A stretch of DNA of 64,000 nucleotides from Aliiroseovarius sediminilitoris (GTDB lineage: Bacteria > Pseudomonadota > Alphaproteobacteria > Rhodobacterales > Rhodobacteraceae): NCBI RefSeq assembly GCF_900109955.1, contig NZ_FOJB01000001.1, forward strand, positions 1,302,001 through 1,366,000, read 5' to 3'. Each line of letters begins with the position of its first letter. Position 1 is the first letter of the stretch. Position numbers and translations under genes: made by a program. The notes below the pieces were generated by a model. It was not told the DNA's origin and searched no databases. It saw only the letters and a list, made by a program, of their open reading frames with translations. This document shows positions 28,719 through 36,853 of the stretch, piece after piece.

Positions 28719-30188
28719 TCAGTCGCTCCAGGGTTCATAGATGGATGCGGGCAGGTCATAACCCCACTGGCGGAAGCGGTCGGAATAGTGTGACCGCACG
28801 CCGGTGGCGTTGAACCGTCCAATGATCTTGCCATCGGGTGCCAGACCCAGACGTTCATAGCGGAACACCTCTTGCATCGAGATGACGTCGCCTTCCATGC
28901 CGGTGATTTCCGTGATCGAGACCATGCGCCGCGAACCGTCTTGCAGGCGGCTGGCCTGCACGATCAGGTTCACCGCCGATGCAATCTGGCTGCGCACGGC
29001 CTTGATCGGCATTTCAATCCCTGCCATGGCGATCATGTTTTCCAGACGCGAAACCGCATCGCGGGCCGAGTTCGCGTGGATTGTCGTCATCGACCCGTCG
29101 TGGCCGGTGTTCATGGCCTGCAACATGTCGATAACCTCTTCGCCGCGCGTCTCGCCGACGATGATCCGGTCAGGACGCATCCGAAGGGCGTTTTTCAAAC
29201 AGTCGCGCTGGCTGACCGCGCCCTTGCCTTCGACATTGGCCGGGCGGCTTTCCATTCGGCCCACATGGGTCTGTTGCAGTTGAAGTTCGGCCGTATCCTC
29301 AATCGTCAGGATCCGTTCCGAGTTGTCGATGAAAGACGACAACGCGTTCAGCGTGGTCGTCTTACCAGACCCCGTCCCGCCCGATACGATCACGTTCAGG
29401 CGCGTCGCGACGGCGGCCTGAAGGTAAACGGCCATTTCTTCCGAGAAGGCGCCGAAACCGACCAACTCATCAATGCCAAGCTTGTCTTTCTTGAACTTAC
29501 GGATCGACACGAGCGATCCATCCACCGCAATCGGCGGCACCATCGCGTTGAAGCGCGAGCCATCGGCCAAACGGGCGTCAACATGGGGGTTCGATTCATC
29601 GACCCGACGGCCCACGGCGGACACGATCTTGTCGATGATCCGCAGAAGGTGGCGTTCATCCTTGAAGCTCACATCGGTCAGTTGCAGTTTGCCCGCACGT
29701 TCGACGAATACCTGTTGGGGTCCGTTGACCAGAATATCGTTGACCGTGTCGTCCTGCAAAAGCGGCTCCAGCGGGCCAAGGCCACGGACTTCGTCATACA
29801 ATTCCTGGTTCAGCAGCAGGCGTTCATCGCGGGTGAGCACGACATCGCGCGTGCTCAGGAATTCGGACGTGATATCAGTTATTTCCGCGCGAAGGTCTTT
29901 TTCTGCGGCGCTTTCCAATGCGCCAAGGTTCAGGTTGTCCAGAAGCTCTTTGTGAAGCTCGGTCTTGATCTCGGACAGCCGTTCCTTGCGCTTGCGTTCC
30001 TTGTCGGCCTGAGGTGCGCGGGCTTCCTGCAACGGCGCTTGCCGACGCGACACAGGCGCGCGGGACGCCGCCGCCGCGTCAGGCTTTGACGTGCTGGGGG
30101 CAGGGGCATCTGCCCGCCCACCGTCCACTGCCTTCAGTTCGGGCGCTGCCGCGGCTGGTTTCGTAGGCTTTTTATAGCGGGAAAACAT
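28719..30188 (-). CDS. tadA: TadA/CpaF, pilus assembly ATPase
   Basis: Hexameric secretion ATPase of 489 residues that powers extension and retraction of the Flp pilus. A basic, Ala/Pro-rich N-terminus (1-70) is followed by the N-terminal domain and the ATPase core. Walker A is [10 protein letters not shown] at about 270-279, the Asp box and Walker B region are [12 protein letters not shown] and [20 protein letters not shown], and the His box is [15 protein letters not shown]. Start at 30188 (MFSRYKKP). It lies between cpaE and tadB. Confidence 0.97.
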   Translation of the reverse strand: MFSRYKKPTKPAAAAPELKAVDGGRADAPAPSTSKPDAAAASRAPVSRRQAPLQEARAPQADKERKRKERLSEIKTELHKELLDNLNLGALESAAEKDLRAEITDITSEFLSTRDVVLTRDERLLLNQELYDEVRGLGPLEPLLQDDTVNDILVNGPQQVFVERAGKLQLTDVSFKDERHLLRIIDKIVSAVGRRVDESNPHVDARLADGSRFNAMVPPIAVDGSLVSIRKFKKDKLGIDELVGFGAFSEEMAVYLQAAVATRLNVIVSGGTGSGKTTTLNALSSFIDNSERILTIEDTAELQLQQTHVGRMESRPANVEGKGAVSQRDCLKNALRMRPDRIIVGETRGEEVIDMLQAMNTGHDGSMTTIHANSARDAVSRLENMIAMAGIEMPIKAVRSQIASAVNLIVQASRLQDGSRRMVSITEITGMEGDVISMQEVFRYERLGLAPDGKIIGRFNATGVRSHYSDRFRQWGYDLPASIYEPWSD

Positions 30189-30201
30189 GGCGCCTCCGGG
30201 G

Positions 30202-31476
30202 TCAGTTGGCTGTGGCTTCGGCCTGGTTCAGATCGTGAACCGACTGCGCCAATTTCTGGATTTCTTTACGCAGCGGGTTCTTGGTTGCCGCGCTGGACAG
30301 GGGAATCCCGTGATCGCAGGCCTGCGTGACCGGCTTGCCGCCGTCAGGCAAATGAAGTTCGATCGAGATATCAAGACTTTCCGCCAGGCGCTTGGCGCGT
30401 GACTTGCCCGACATGTCGGTGAATTTCGGTGCGCGGTTCAGGACATAGCGCAGCTTTTCAACCGGCAGTTCCTCGGACTTCAGCGCCTTGATCATACGCA
30501 GCGCATTCTGAGCCGAGCGCAAGTCAAGCTCCAGCGTTGCAAAATACACATGCGCTGCGTGCAAAACGGTTTCGGTCCATTGTGCAACGGTGTTGGGCAT
30601 GTCGATGACGACATAGTCAAAATTTCGACGGGCCATTTCGATAATGCGATCAATGTCTTCCGCGTTGACGATATCCAGTGGCAGCATGTCGGGCGGCGCG
30701 GTAAGGACGTGCAGTTCCTCGTCAAATGTCACAAGCGCCTGCGAGAAGATTTCGTGATCCATAACTTCGGTATCGGACAACAGTTCATAGACCGCATCAC
30801 GGCGGGGCAGATCCAGATATGTCGCGACCGAGCCAAATTGCAGGCCAAAATCCAAAAGGCAGACGCGCGGCGGGTTTTTTCCTGCCTTTTTGTCCTTTTT
30901 GCTGCGATCCATCTGGCAGAGTTCCCAGGCCAGGTTCACCGCCAGCGTGGTCGCCCCGGTGCCGCCCGCCATGGGTTGCACTGCCAGAATCACCGCTTCG
31001 CGATCCCCGCCGGCTTTCAACTGGGTCGCCTGGTTGGCGGGATCGACAAGGGCAGGGGCTTCCGGTTCGGGTGCGCGCAGACGCTCGATCGCGTCATGAA
31101 GAGCACCTTCGGGCAGCGGGTAGGGAACGAATTCTTCTGCCCCCATTTTCAGAAGTTGGTGCAGCGCGATCGGGCTGACCTCTTCCGCGATTACGATGAC
31201 TTTGATGCCTTTTTCGACGGCAGTGCGGATAACACCGGCCACCTTTGACAGGTCTGCCTCGTCCTGGTCGTCCATCGCAATCGCGACAAACTCCAGCGCG
31301 TCAGCGTCGGGTTGAGCAAAAAACGCAAGTGCGTCTTCAAGCGACAGGTCGCCCCACGCCTCGCCAAGTTCGGCTTCCATGTCTTCGATCAACAGATCGA
31401 AGTTCTGTACGTCCCGTGCGATCGTGCAAGCTACGATCGGTTCGGGGTCGGCGTGTAGCGCAACACTGCTACTCAT
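30202..31476 (-). CDS. cpaE: CpaE/TadZ, ParA/MinD-like pilus localisation protein
   Basis: A 424-residue protein: an N-terminal receiver-like domain (about 15-145) and a C-terminal MinD-type ATPase domain. The nucleotide site is QPMAGGTGATTLAVNL, a deviant Walker A in which the signature lysine position is changed, as is usual in many CpaE/TadZ. The later segment is RRNFDYVVIDMPN. It positions the pilus machine in the cell. The ATG at 31476 follows GGAGGGATTTTACG; the open frame to 31587 has no such site. A 413-base gap with a terminator separates it from the OmpA gene. Confidence 0.93.
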   Translation of the reverse strand: MSSSVALHADPEPIVACTIARDVQNFDLLIEDMEAELGEAWGDLSLEDALAFFAQPDADALEFVAIAMDDQDEADLSKVAGVIRTAVEKGIKVIVIAEEVSPIALHQLLKMGAEEFVPYPLPEGALHDAIERLRAPEPEAPALVDPANQATQLKAGGDREAVILAVQPMAGGTGATTLAVNLAWELCQMDRSKKDKKAGKNPPRVCLLDFGLQFGSVATYLDLPRRDAVYELLSDTEVMDHEIFSQALVTFDEELHVLTAPPDMLPLDIVNAEDIDRIIEMARRNFDYVVIDMPNTVAQWTETVLHAAHVYFATLELDLRSAQNALRMIKALKSEELPVEKLRYVLNRAPKFTDMSGKSRAKRLAESLDISIELHLPDGGKPVTQACDHGIPLSSAATKNPLRKEIQKLAQSVHDLNQAEATAN

Positions 31477-31889
31477 CGTAAAATCCCTCCAGTTAGAGCC
31501 CGCTCCCAGGCATTCTGCCATCGGTCCTTTGCCCGCAAAGGCGTGCGCGAGTCGGAAATTGCACGCGGACTGCTCCCAATGGTTCAAGAAATGCCAGTCA
31601 ATCTGGGCAACATTGCGGCTGAAACCGCCAAATTATTCGTTCATTTGGGACGATCACGGGTGAAACGGCGCATCTGTTTCCCAGAGAGGAACGGCAAAAG
31701 GTTTCACCTTTAACGGGATATCATGTCCCAATCCCGCACGGAAACCTCATGAAATGAATATGTTCACAGCGAGAGCTTTCCTGCGGTGTCCCAGCTTCTC
31801 GGCCCAGAATGCGGCGAAAATGTGGCGATCCGGGGCAGGTTGCATGAAAAAGGCGCGAGCGAGCCGCGCCTTTTCGTCGTCTGTGCAGG
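31477..31889. other. Gene-free interval inside the Tad locus
   Basis: About 410 bases without a convincing gene. The left part (near cpaE) presumably carries a promoter for cpaE-tadABC, though I could not pick a reliable -35/-10 pair. The right part holds the terminator of the upstream transcript at 31846-31875. A small inverted repeat AAAGG-TTTCA-CCTTT lies near 31697-31711. Confidence 0.5.
31846..31875 (-). terminator. Intrinsic terminator after the OmpA-like gene
   Basis: A ten-base-pair stem AAAAGGCGCG/CGCGCCTTTT (31848-31857 with 31865-31874, seven-base loop) ends in T residues on the minus strand. It lies 15 bases beyond the OmpA-like gene stop. Confidence 0.8.
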
Positions 31890-32567
31890 TTAGGTGCCTT
31901 CGCCGATTGATCCCGCGGTCCCGGCCGAGATGATCGGCAGGGGCACCGCGCTGCCAATATATTCGCGATATACGACCTGAGCATACTTGCCGTCCAGAAC
32001 CGTGGGTTTGCGACCACCCACGAAACCGGTGACTTCCGTCACCGTGCGACGGTTGCGCACTTCAGGCGCACGCGTCACGATCAGCGGGCGGGTCTCGCCA
32101 TAGCTGACGACGGCTTCCAGTCGTGACCGGCTGATCCCGCTGGCGACCAGATAATTCACCACCGCATTGGCCCGGCGCAAGCCAAGACGCTTGTTATAGG
32201 CGTTCGATCCAACCAGATCGGTATGGCCATAGACGCGGAAGCGCAGTTCGGGGAACTGGCCGATCCAATGGGCCTGCTGGCTTAGAATGGCGCGCGCCGT
32301 GTTGTCCAGCGCGGCGCTGTTGAAAGCAAAGTTGACGGTGTCCTGCGATTCTTGGTTGAACCGGTTGGCCAGCGCAACAGTCGGATTGATCTGGCCGTTC
32401 TGGACGCCTGTGTTATAGGCCGTGGGTTGCCCCAGCCCGCCTTCGTCCAGTTGTGCACCTGCTTCGACGAACCAGGATTTCGACGCCACATCCGCACCGG
32501 AACATGCCGTCAGAATGGCAATCGCCGAGGTGGCAGCGAGCACTGGTTTGATACGTTCAATGGGCAT
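31890..32567 (-). CDS. OmpA-domain lipoprotein in the CpaD position
   Basis: A 225-residue lipoprotein with lipobox LTAC (Cys22). The OmpA-like peptidoglycan-binding domain covers about residues 75-185 (VNFAFNSAALD, then YGHTDLVGSNAYNKRLGLRR and VSYGETRPL). In many tad loci the outer-membrane partner CpaD/RcpB is encoded directly after the secretin; here that place is taken by this OmpA-type protein. It may anchor the secretin to peptidoglycan (inference). The ATG lies two bases before the secretin stop, so the genes are coupled. Confidence 0.85.
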   Translation of the reverse strand: MPIERIKPVLAATSAIAILTACSGADVASKSWFVEAGAQLDEGGLGQPTAYNTGVQNGQINPTVALANRFNQESQDTVNFAFNSAALDNTARAILSQQAHWIGQFPELRFRVYGHTDLVGSNAYNKRLGLRRANAVVNYLVASGISRSRLEAVVSYGETRPLIVTRAPEVRNRRTVTEVTGFVGGRKPTVLDGKYAQVVYREYIGSAVPLPIISAGTAGSIGEGT

Positions 32568-32568
32568 C

Positions 32569-33987
32569 TCAGTCCTCCATCACATAGCCATAGGACCCGG
32601 AGAAGTCCTGTTGCGCCACTTCGCCCGCCGCCCCGGTTTTGGGTCGGTTCGAGGCTGTCGTATTGCCGAACAGGAACAAATCCTGCTCAGACGGTGGGCG
32701 GATCCGGTCAGTCGGAACCGCCAGCGCTTCGCCGCGCGTCGGGGTAACAAGATGCGCGGTGATGATGATCACCAGTTCAGACTGCGACCGTTGGTATTCG
32801 GTTGATCGGAACAGCGCGCCAAGCACCGGGATGTCGCCCAGCCATGGGACCGCCCCGATATTGTCCTGAAAATCGTCCTCGATCAGACCAGCAATGGCGA
32901 AGCTTTCGCCGTCCCGCATCTCGACCGTGGTCGAAGTTTCGCGGCGGCGGAACGCGTTGATGCTGAAGCCGCCATTGTTATAGCTGACGGATTCATCCAG
33001 ACCCGACACGGCGGCGTTCAGTTGCAGGTTGATCACGTCATCAGCCAGCACTGTCGGGGTGAATGTCAGTTCAACACCGAAGGGCTTGTAAGTCACGGCA
33101 ATCTCGTTGTTGCCGTTTGAGACGGGCAGGGGGTATTCACCGCCTGCAAGGAACGATGCCTCCTGGCCTGACAGTGCAGTCAGGTTCGGTTCAGCCAAGG
33201 TGCGCACAACCCCCTTTGTTTCAAGGGCTTCGAGCAGAACATTCATTCTGAGGCCGCCCGCGTTAAAGCCAAGGATCATACCGCCTTGCGTCCCAGAAGC
33301 TACGTTGATCGGATCGCCGGGACTACGGCTGGCATTTGCCGGGCTCAACAAAGTGCCCGATGCTCCAAGCGCGTCAACATTACCGATGGTGCCGCCAAGC
33401 TGCAACGAGCTGGACAACGATTTGCGAACCGACCGGCCCATCTCGGCAAAGCGCACTTTCAGCATGACTTGCTGGGTGCCACCGACGGTCATCAGGTTCG
33501 ACACCCGTTCGGGCGCATATCGCTGGGCCAGATCCAAGGCGCGATCCAGTCGCTGGATCGAACTGACCATGCCTGACAGCACGATCCCGTCATTGGCGGT
33601 GCGCACCTCGATTTGCTCGCCTGGCAGGATTTGCCGCAGGCGTTCCTTGAACTCTGCGATATCCGGCGCGACATGCACCTCGACATTGGTGATAAGCTTC
33701 CCATCAGCCCCAAGCAGGGTCAGTGTCGTGCGCCCTGGTGTCTTGCCCAGCACATAAATCGTGCGGTCCGACAGGGTCGAGATGTCCGCGATGCCGGGGT
33801 TGGCGATGGAAAGCTCGGCGAAGGGGACGTCGCTTTCGACGACCACAGCCCGGTTCATGGGGACTTTCAACGCACCGGATGGTGCGCCGCTCATGACGCG
33901 CAGCGTTTCAGCGGAAGATGCCGCTGGCACGCCGATCCCGAGCGTCAGACCCAATAGGGCTGCCTTGATAAATCGATCAACTTTCAT
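32569..33987 (-). CDS. cpaC: CpaC/RcpA, Tad pilus secretin
   Basis: The outer-membrane channel for the pilus, 472 residues. It has a signal peptide (cleavage near residue 26, SSAET), an N-terminal pilus-secretin domain and a BON-like segment (VRTANDGIVLSGMVSS), and the secretin core (TEP-like LAEPNLTALSGQEASFLAGGE split in the middle; EVTLTFTP-like GVELTFTPTVLADDVINL; VPWLGDIPVLGALFRS near the end). ATG at 33987 with AGGCAGGATC upstream is chosen over 34035. It lies about 215 bases after cpaB. Confidence 0.95.
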   Translation of the reverse strand: MKVDRFIKAALLGLTLGIGVPAASSAETLRVMSGAPSGALKVPMNRAVVVESDVPFAELSIANPGIADISTLSDRTIYVLGKTPGRTTLTLLGADGKLITNVEVHVAPDIAEFKERLRQILPGEQIEVRTANDGIVLSGMVSSIQRLDRALDLAQRYAPERVSNLMTVGGTQQVMLKVRFAEMGRSVRKSLSSSLQLGGTIGNVDALGASGTLLSPANASRSPGDPINVASGTQGGMILGFNAGGLRMNVLLEALETKGVVRTLAEPNLTALSGQEASFLAGGEYPLPVSNGNNEIAVTYKPFGVELTFTPTVLADDVINLQLNAAVSGLDESVSYNNGGFSINAFRRRETSTTVEMRDGESFAIAGLIEDDFQDNIGAVPWLGDIPVLGALFRSTEYQRSQSELVIIITAHLVTPTRGEALAVPTDRIRPPSEQDLFLFGNTTASNRPKTGAAGEVAQQDFSGSYGYVMED

Positions 33988-34154
33988 GTGATCCTGCCTC
34001 TCTGACCACGTGTGGATAGCGTGGGTGTTGCCCACTTGACTGCTCCGGGTCTTGTGCCCGATTTGGTGGGTTTTTTACCCGATTGCGTGGCAGACTGCGT
34101 CAGAAATCGAAATAATGCAAGAATCAATACCTTGCTGGGTAGGCTTCATGTGGA

Positions 34155-34185
34155 CATGTCGCAACAGTCCTGTTGTCGCGACATG
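34155..34185. other. Strong hairpin between cpaB and the secretin gene
   Basis: CATGTCG (34155-34161) pairs with CGACATG (34179-34185), and inside it CAACAG pairs with CTGTTG. There is no T run, so it is not a standard terminator; it could be an RNA-processing or stability element that sets different expression for cpaB and the secretin. Confidence 0.4.
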
Positions 34186-34203
34186 ACTGCGCTGATCGTG
34201 AAA

Positions 34204-35040
34204 TCACTCTGGGCAGGCGATTTGCGTCTCGATAATCTCGCCGCCACGACGGGTGCGAATGGTGCACACCTCTTCTTGTACACCAACCACTTCGCCCATG
34301 ATTTCGCCTTGTCCCACCTCGACAGAAGAGGTGACAGTTTCGTCCTGCGTGCCCACAAGCGCCAGCGACAAGCGCCCGCTGGACTGGGCTTGAGCAAGGG
34401 CGGCCACTTGCCGGGGGGTCACTTCAACAGTGATGGTCCGTGCGATGGTCGGACCTGTGCGATCCGTGTCCGCAATCTGGTCGACGGCGATGATATGAAC
34501 ATTCGCCAGGATAAGTTTGGTGACTGCCTGGCCTTCACCCAACTCGTCAAAGCCGCGCCCGGACCAATAGACATCGATGCGGTCTTCTGGTCGCAGAAAG
34601 CCGGACACGCCTGAGCTGACATCCACATTGATGGCATAGGCGCGCATCCCCGTCGCCAGACGCGAAGACACGCCGGCATCCGCACCAGGTTTTGTTACCT
34701 TGACCTCTAGCAGGGCTTCGTCCTTTTCCATCGCGCGCAGCACGGTGCGGAATTTCTTTTCGCCGTCAGGGAAAATGTCTTCAATCTTGCCGAACGTGCC
34801 TTCTGGGATTGCGTTCTCGGGCCATTTCACAGCCCTGATATCGTCGGCCGTCATTTGTTCGCCATAGCGTAGTGGGCGGTTCACGACGAACACATCAACC
34901 GTCGGAACGATGGCAGCGCGCGCGGCGCGTTCAGCATCAAGCTGGGTCTGGAAATCGCCGATGTAGTCCTTGGCCATATAGACCGCGAACCCCGCCAGGC
35001 CGACACCAATGATCAGAACGAGTCCGAAGAGCAAACGCAT
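34204..35040 (-). CDS. cpaB: CpaB/RcpC pilus assembly protein
   Basis: A 278-residue protein with an N-terminal membrane helix (about 3-22) and a periplasmic SAF domain (about 47-115: VDVFVVNRPLRYGEQMTADD). A second domain (VNVDVSSGVSGFLRPEDRID) and the C-terminal RcpC-type region (RTITVEVTPRQVAALAQAQS) follow. It works with the secretin in the periplasm. It is the first gene after the flp terminator, so it may need its own promoter or readthrough. Confidence 0.93.
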   Translation of the reverse strand: MRLLFGLVLIIGVGLAGFAVYMAKDYIGDFQTQLDAERAARAAIVPTVDVFVVNRPLRYGEQMTADDIRAVKWPENAIPEGTFGKIEDIFPDGEKKFRTVLRAMEKDEALLEVKVTKPGADAGVSSRLATGMRAYAINVDVSSGVSGFLRPEDRIDVYWSGRGFDELGEGQAVTKLILANVHIIAVDQIADTDRTGPTIARTITVEVTPRQVAALAQAQSSGRLSLALVGTQDETVTSSVEVGQGEIMGEVVGVQEEVCTIRTRRGGEIIETQIACPE

Positions 35041-35220
35041 TTAAGTTCCTTTCCCACTACAAGACGCCAGAGGCATCACACACCAACTCCCCCATCTACA
35101 TGTCAACACGAATTGAGGCAATTTGAAGTATAAAGCGTGAATTTAGGGTGAACTTCACAGGAAACGTCAACAATTTCCAGTGCCATTCATAAAGTATTTA
35201 TCATAGCACCTTGGGCGCGA

Positions 35221-35250
35221 GAAAAAACCGCGCCGGAATGGCGCGGTTTT
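35221..35250 (-). terminator. Intrinsic terminator after the flp genes
   Basis: A perfect 11-base-pair stem AAAACCGCGCC/GGCGCGGTTTT (35224-35234 with 35240-35250, five-base loop) ends in a T run on the minus strand. It closes the flp transcript and can make the pilin mRNA far more abundant than the assembly-gene mRNA. Confidence 0.88.
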
Positions 35251-35278
35251 GCTAACTATCAAACAATCAGGCGACTGT

Positions 35279-35470
35279 TTAGTAGCTCATGATCGACATG
35301 TTGGACAGCGAGGACGAGATCTTGTCTGCCAGCGACGTTGTGCCGCCCGAGACCGATGTCAGAACCGCGATGCCGAGGCCCACGATGGCTGCGGTCAGCA
35401 CGACCCAGTCCACGGTGACAGCGCCGTCTTCGTCGGCTTGGAAAGTCTTGATCAGGTTATACAGTTTCAT
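35279..35470 (-). CDS. flp: Flp-type pilin, copy 2
   Basis: A 63-residue Flp prepilin. The leader MKLYNLIKTFQADEDG ends at the cleavage Gly16; the mature part starts AVTVDWVVLTAAIVGLGIAV. Asp-Trp stands where most Flp pilins have Glu-Tyr. The Ser/Met-rich C-terminus is SSSLSNMSIMSY. The protein is identical to that of the gene 27 bases upstream, and the DNA differs at two silent positions (35432 and 35435). GGAG precedes the start. Confidence 0.95.
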   Translation of the reverse strand: MKLYNLIKTFQADEDGAVTVDWVVLTAAIVGLGIAVLTSVSGGTTSLADKISSSLSNMSIMSY

Positions 35471-35497
35471 ATTCTTTACTCCAGTTACTTGTCTAAA

Positions 35498-35689
35498 TTA
35501 GTAGCTCATGATCGACATGTTGGACAGCGAGGACGAGATCTTGTCTGCCAGCGACGTTGTGCCGCCCGAGACCGATGTCAGAACCGCGATGCCGAGGCCC
35601 ACGATGGCTGCGGTCAGCACGACCCAGTCCACGGTGACAGCGCCGTCTTCATCAGCTTGGAAAGTCTTGATCAGGTTATACAGTTTCAT
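35498..35689 (-). CDS. flp: Flp-type pilin, copy 1
   Basis: A 63-residue Flp prepilin, the first gene of the Tad run. The cleavage site is Gly16 followed by AVTVDW. ATG at 35689 has GGAG about ten bases upstream; the longer frame to 35770 is rejected because the second copy has exactly the same N-terminus without it. The near-perfect DNA identity with copy 2 (190 of 192 bases) points to a recent duplication or continuing gene conversion. Confidence 0.95.
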   Translation of the reverse strand: MKLYNLIKTFQADEDGAVTVDWVVLTAAIVGLGIAVLTSVSGGTTSLADKISSSLSNMSIMSY

Positions 35690-36025
35690 TTGTCTCACTC
35701 CGAAAGGTGTTGTTTCGTTTCGTTCACCTTGGCGCCTGAACTTGTTGCCGTCCGCAGCGCTGCTTGGCATGAAACCTAATTAGCCCTTTGATTGGGGCGA
35801 GAGTTGGGCAGGTTTCGTACCTTTTCTGGCTTAACCAATTTTTAAGGTTTTGTTGGGTTAAGATATTGAAAGTAATAAAAAATAAAATTCATAAAAATCT
35901 ATGGTCTGTGATAATCCTGCGCGGTTGCCCGCAAAACTTGTGAACAATATCAGGTAAATCTGGCCCTGACAGGCGAAATCTGCAACAAACAACAAAACAA
36001 TTCGAGGCAGAGCAGTGAACCGCAA
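35690..36025. promoter_or_regulatory. AT-rich divergent control region between flp and the transglycosylase gene
   Basis: About 335 bases, clearly more AT-rich than its surroundings between 35820 and 35930. An inverted repeat CTTAACC/GGTTAAG (35830-35836 with 35856-35862) could be an operator. It should hold the promoter for the flp genes to the left and one for the transglycosylase gene to the right. I cannot assign exact -35/-10 boxes with confidence. Confidence 0.5.
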
Positions 36026-36853
36026 ATGCGGCGCTTCGTGAGCATAAGCATATTCCTGACCTTCGCGATGGGGGTTCAGGCGCAGGCGGACAACACGCCA
36101 GCGCCCTTTCCCGACTTTACCTTCAAGCGCGTATCGGTGCCGCAAGCCGGGGCCAGGCGCATCACCATTCAGATTGACCCCGTTGCCCAGGCAGCGGCAC
36201 TCGCGCCAAAATTTCCAAAGCAGGATATGGTCGAGGAAGTTGCAGCCGCTGTCGCCACGCCTCTGCCCACCGAATGGGATTGGTTCTGGACCACCGTATC
36301 GCCGCGTTTGGACAAGGCTGGTCCCGCAAACGTGCGTGTCGCCCTTGATTTGCTTGATACGCAAGAGGGGTTGGTGCAGCCGCGCCTGCAACATCTGCAA
36401 TCCATCGCACAGGCGCATGGCACCGACATATTGAAGGCGACGATCGGCACTCCCGTGTCCCCCGCGTTGGTGCTGGCCTTGATTTCGGTGGAAAGCGGCG
36501 GGCGCGTGAATGTGGAAAGCCAAGCAGGCGCGCAGGGGTTGATGCAACTGATCCCAGATACCGCCGCCCGGTTCGGTGTCGTGGACAGCCACAACCCCGC
36601 CCAGAACATCAAGGGCGGTGTCGCCTACCTGAACTGGTTGATCAACCACTTCAATGGTGATCCCATATTGGCCCTGGCCGGTTATAACGCAGGCGAGAAT
36701 GCGGTGAAGGACAGTGGCGGCGTTCCGCCCTATGCCGAGACCCGTGCCTATGTGCCGAAGGTTCTGGCCGCTTGGAAGGTTGCGCGCGGGCTGTGTCTGA
36801 CCCCGCCAGAGCTGTTGTCGGACGGATGTGTATTTGCAGTGAATGGATCGTAA
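36026..36853 (+). CDS. Lytic murein transglycosylase (SLT domain)
   Basis: A periplasmic protein of 275 residues with signal peptide (cleavage after about residue 21, VQAQA). The SLT domain covers about 145-255: catalytic Glu156 in ALISVESGGRVNVES, then AQGLMQLIPDTAARFGV and LALAGYNAGENAV. It cuts peptidoglycan. Its place beside the Tad locus suggests it opens the wall for the pilus machine, but it is divergent from flp and translationally overlaps the HAD-UbiA gene, so this is inference. Confidence 0.9.
   Translation: MRRFVSISIFLTFAMGVQAQADNTPAPFPDFTFKRVSVPQAGARRITIQIDPVAQAAALAPKFPKQDMVEEVAAAVATPLPTEWDWFWTTVSPRLDKAGPANVRVALDLLDTQEGLVQPRLQHLQSIAQAHGTDILKATIGTPVSPALVLALISVESGGRVNVESQAGAQGLMQLIPDTAARFGVVDSHNPAQNIKGGVAYLNWLINHFNGDPILALAGYNAGENAVKDSGGVPPYAETRAYVPKVLAAWKVARGLCLTPPELLSDGCVFAVNGS

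Noticed and set aside
28872-30089. 405-codon open frame opposite tadA
   Set aside because: Antisense shadow of tadA; no signal, domain or ribosome site.
35690-35770. 27-codon longer N-terminus for Flp copy 1
   Set aside because: Copy 2 has the same protein start without such an extension, and GGAG is placed for ATG 35689.
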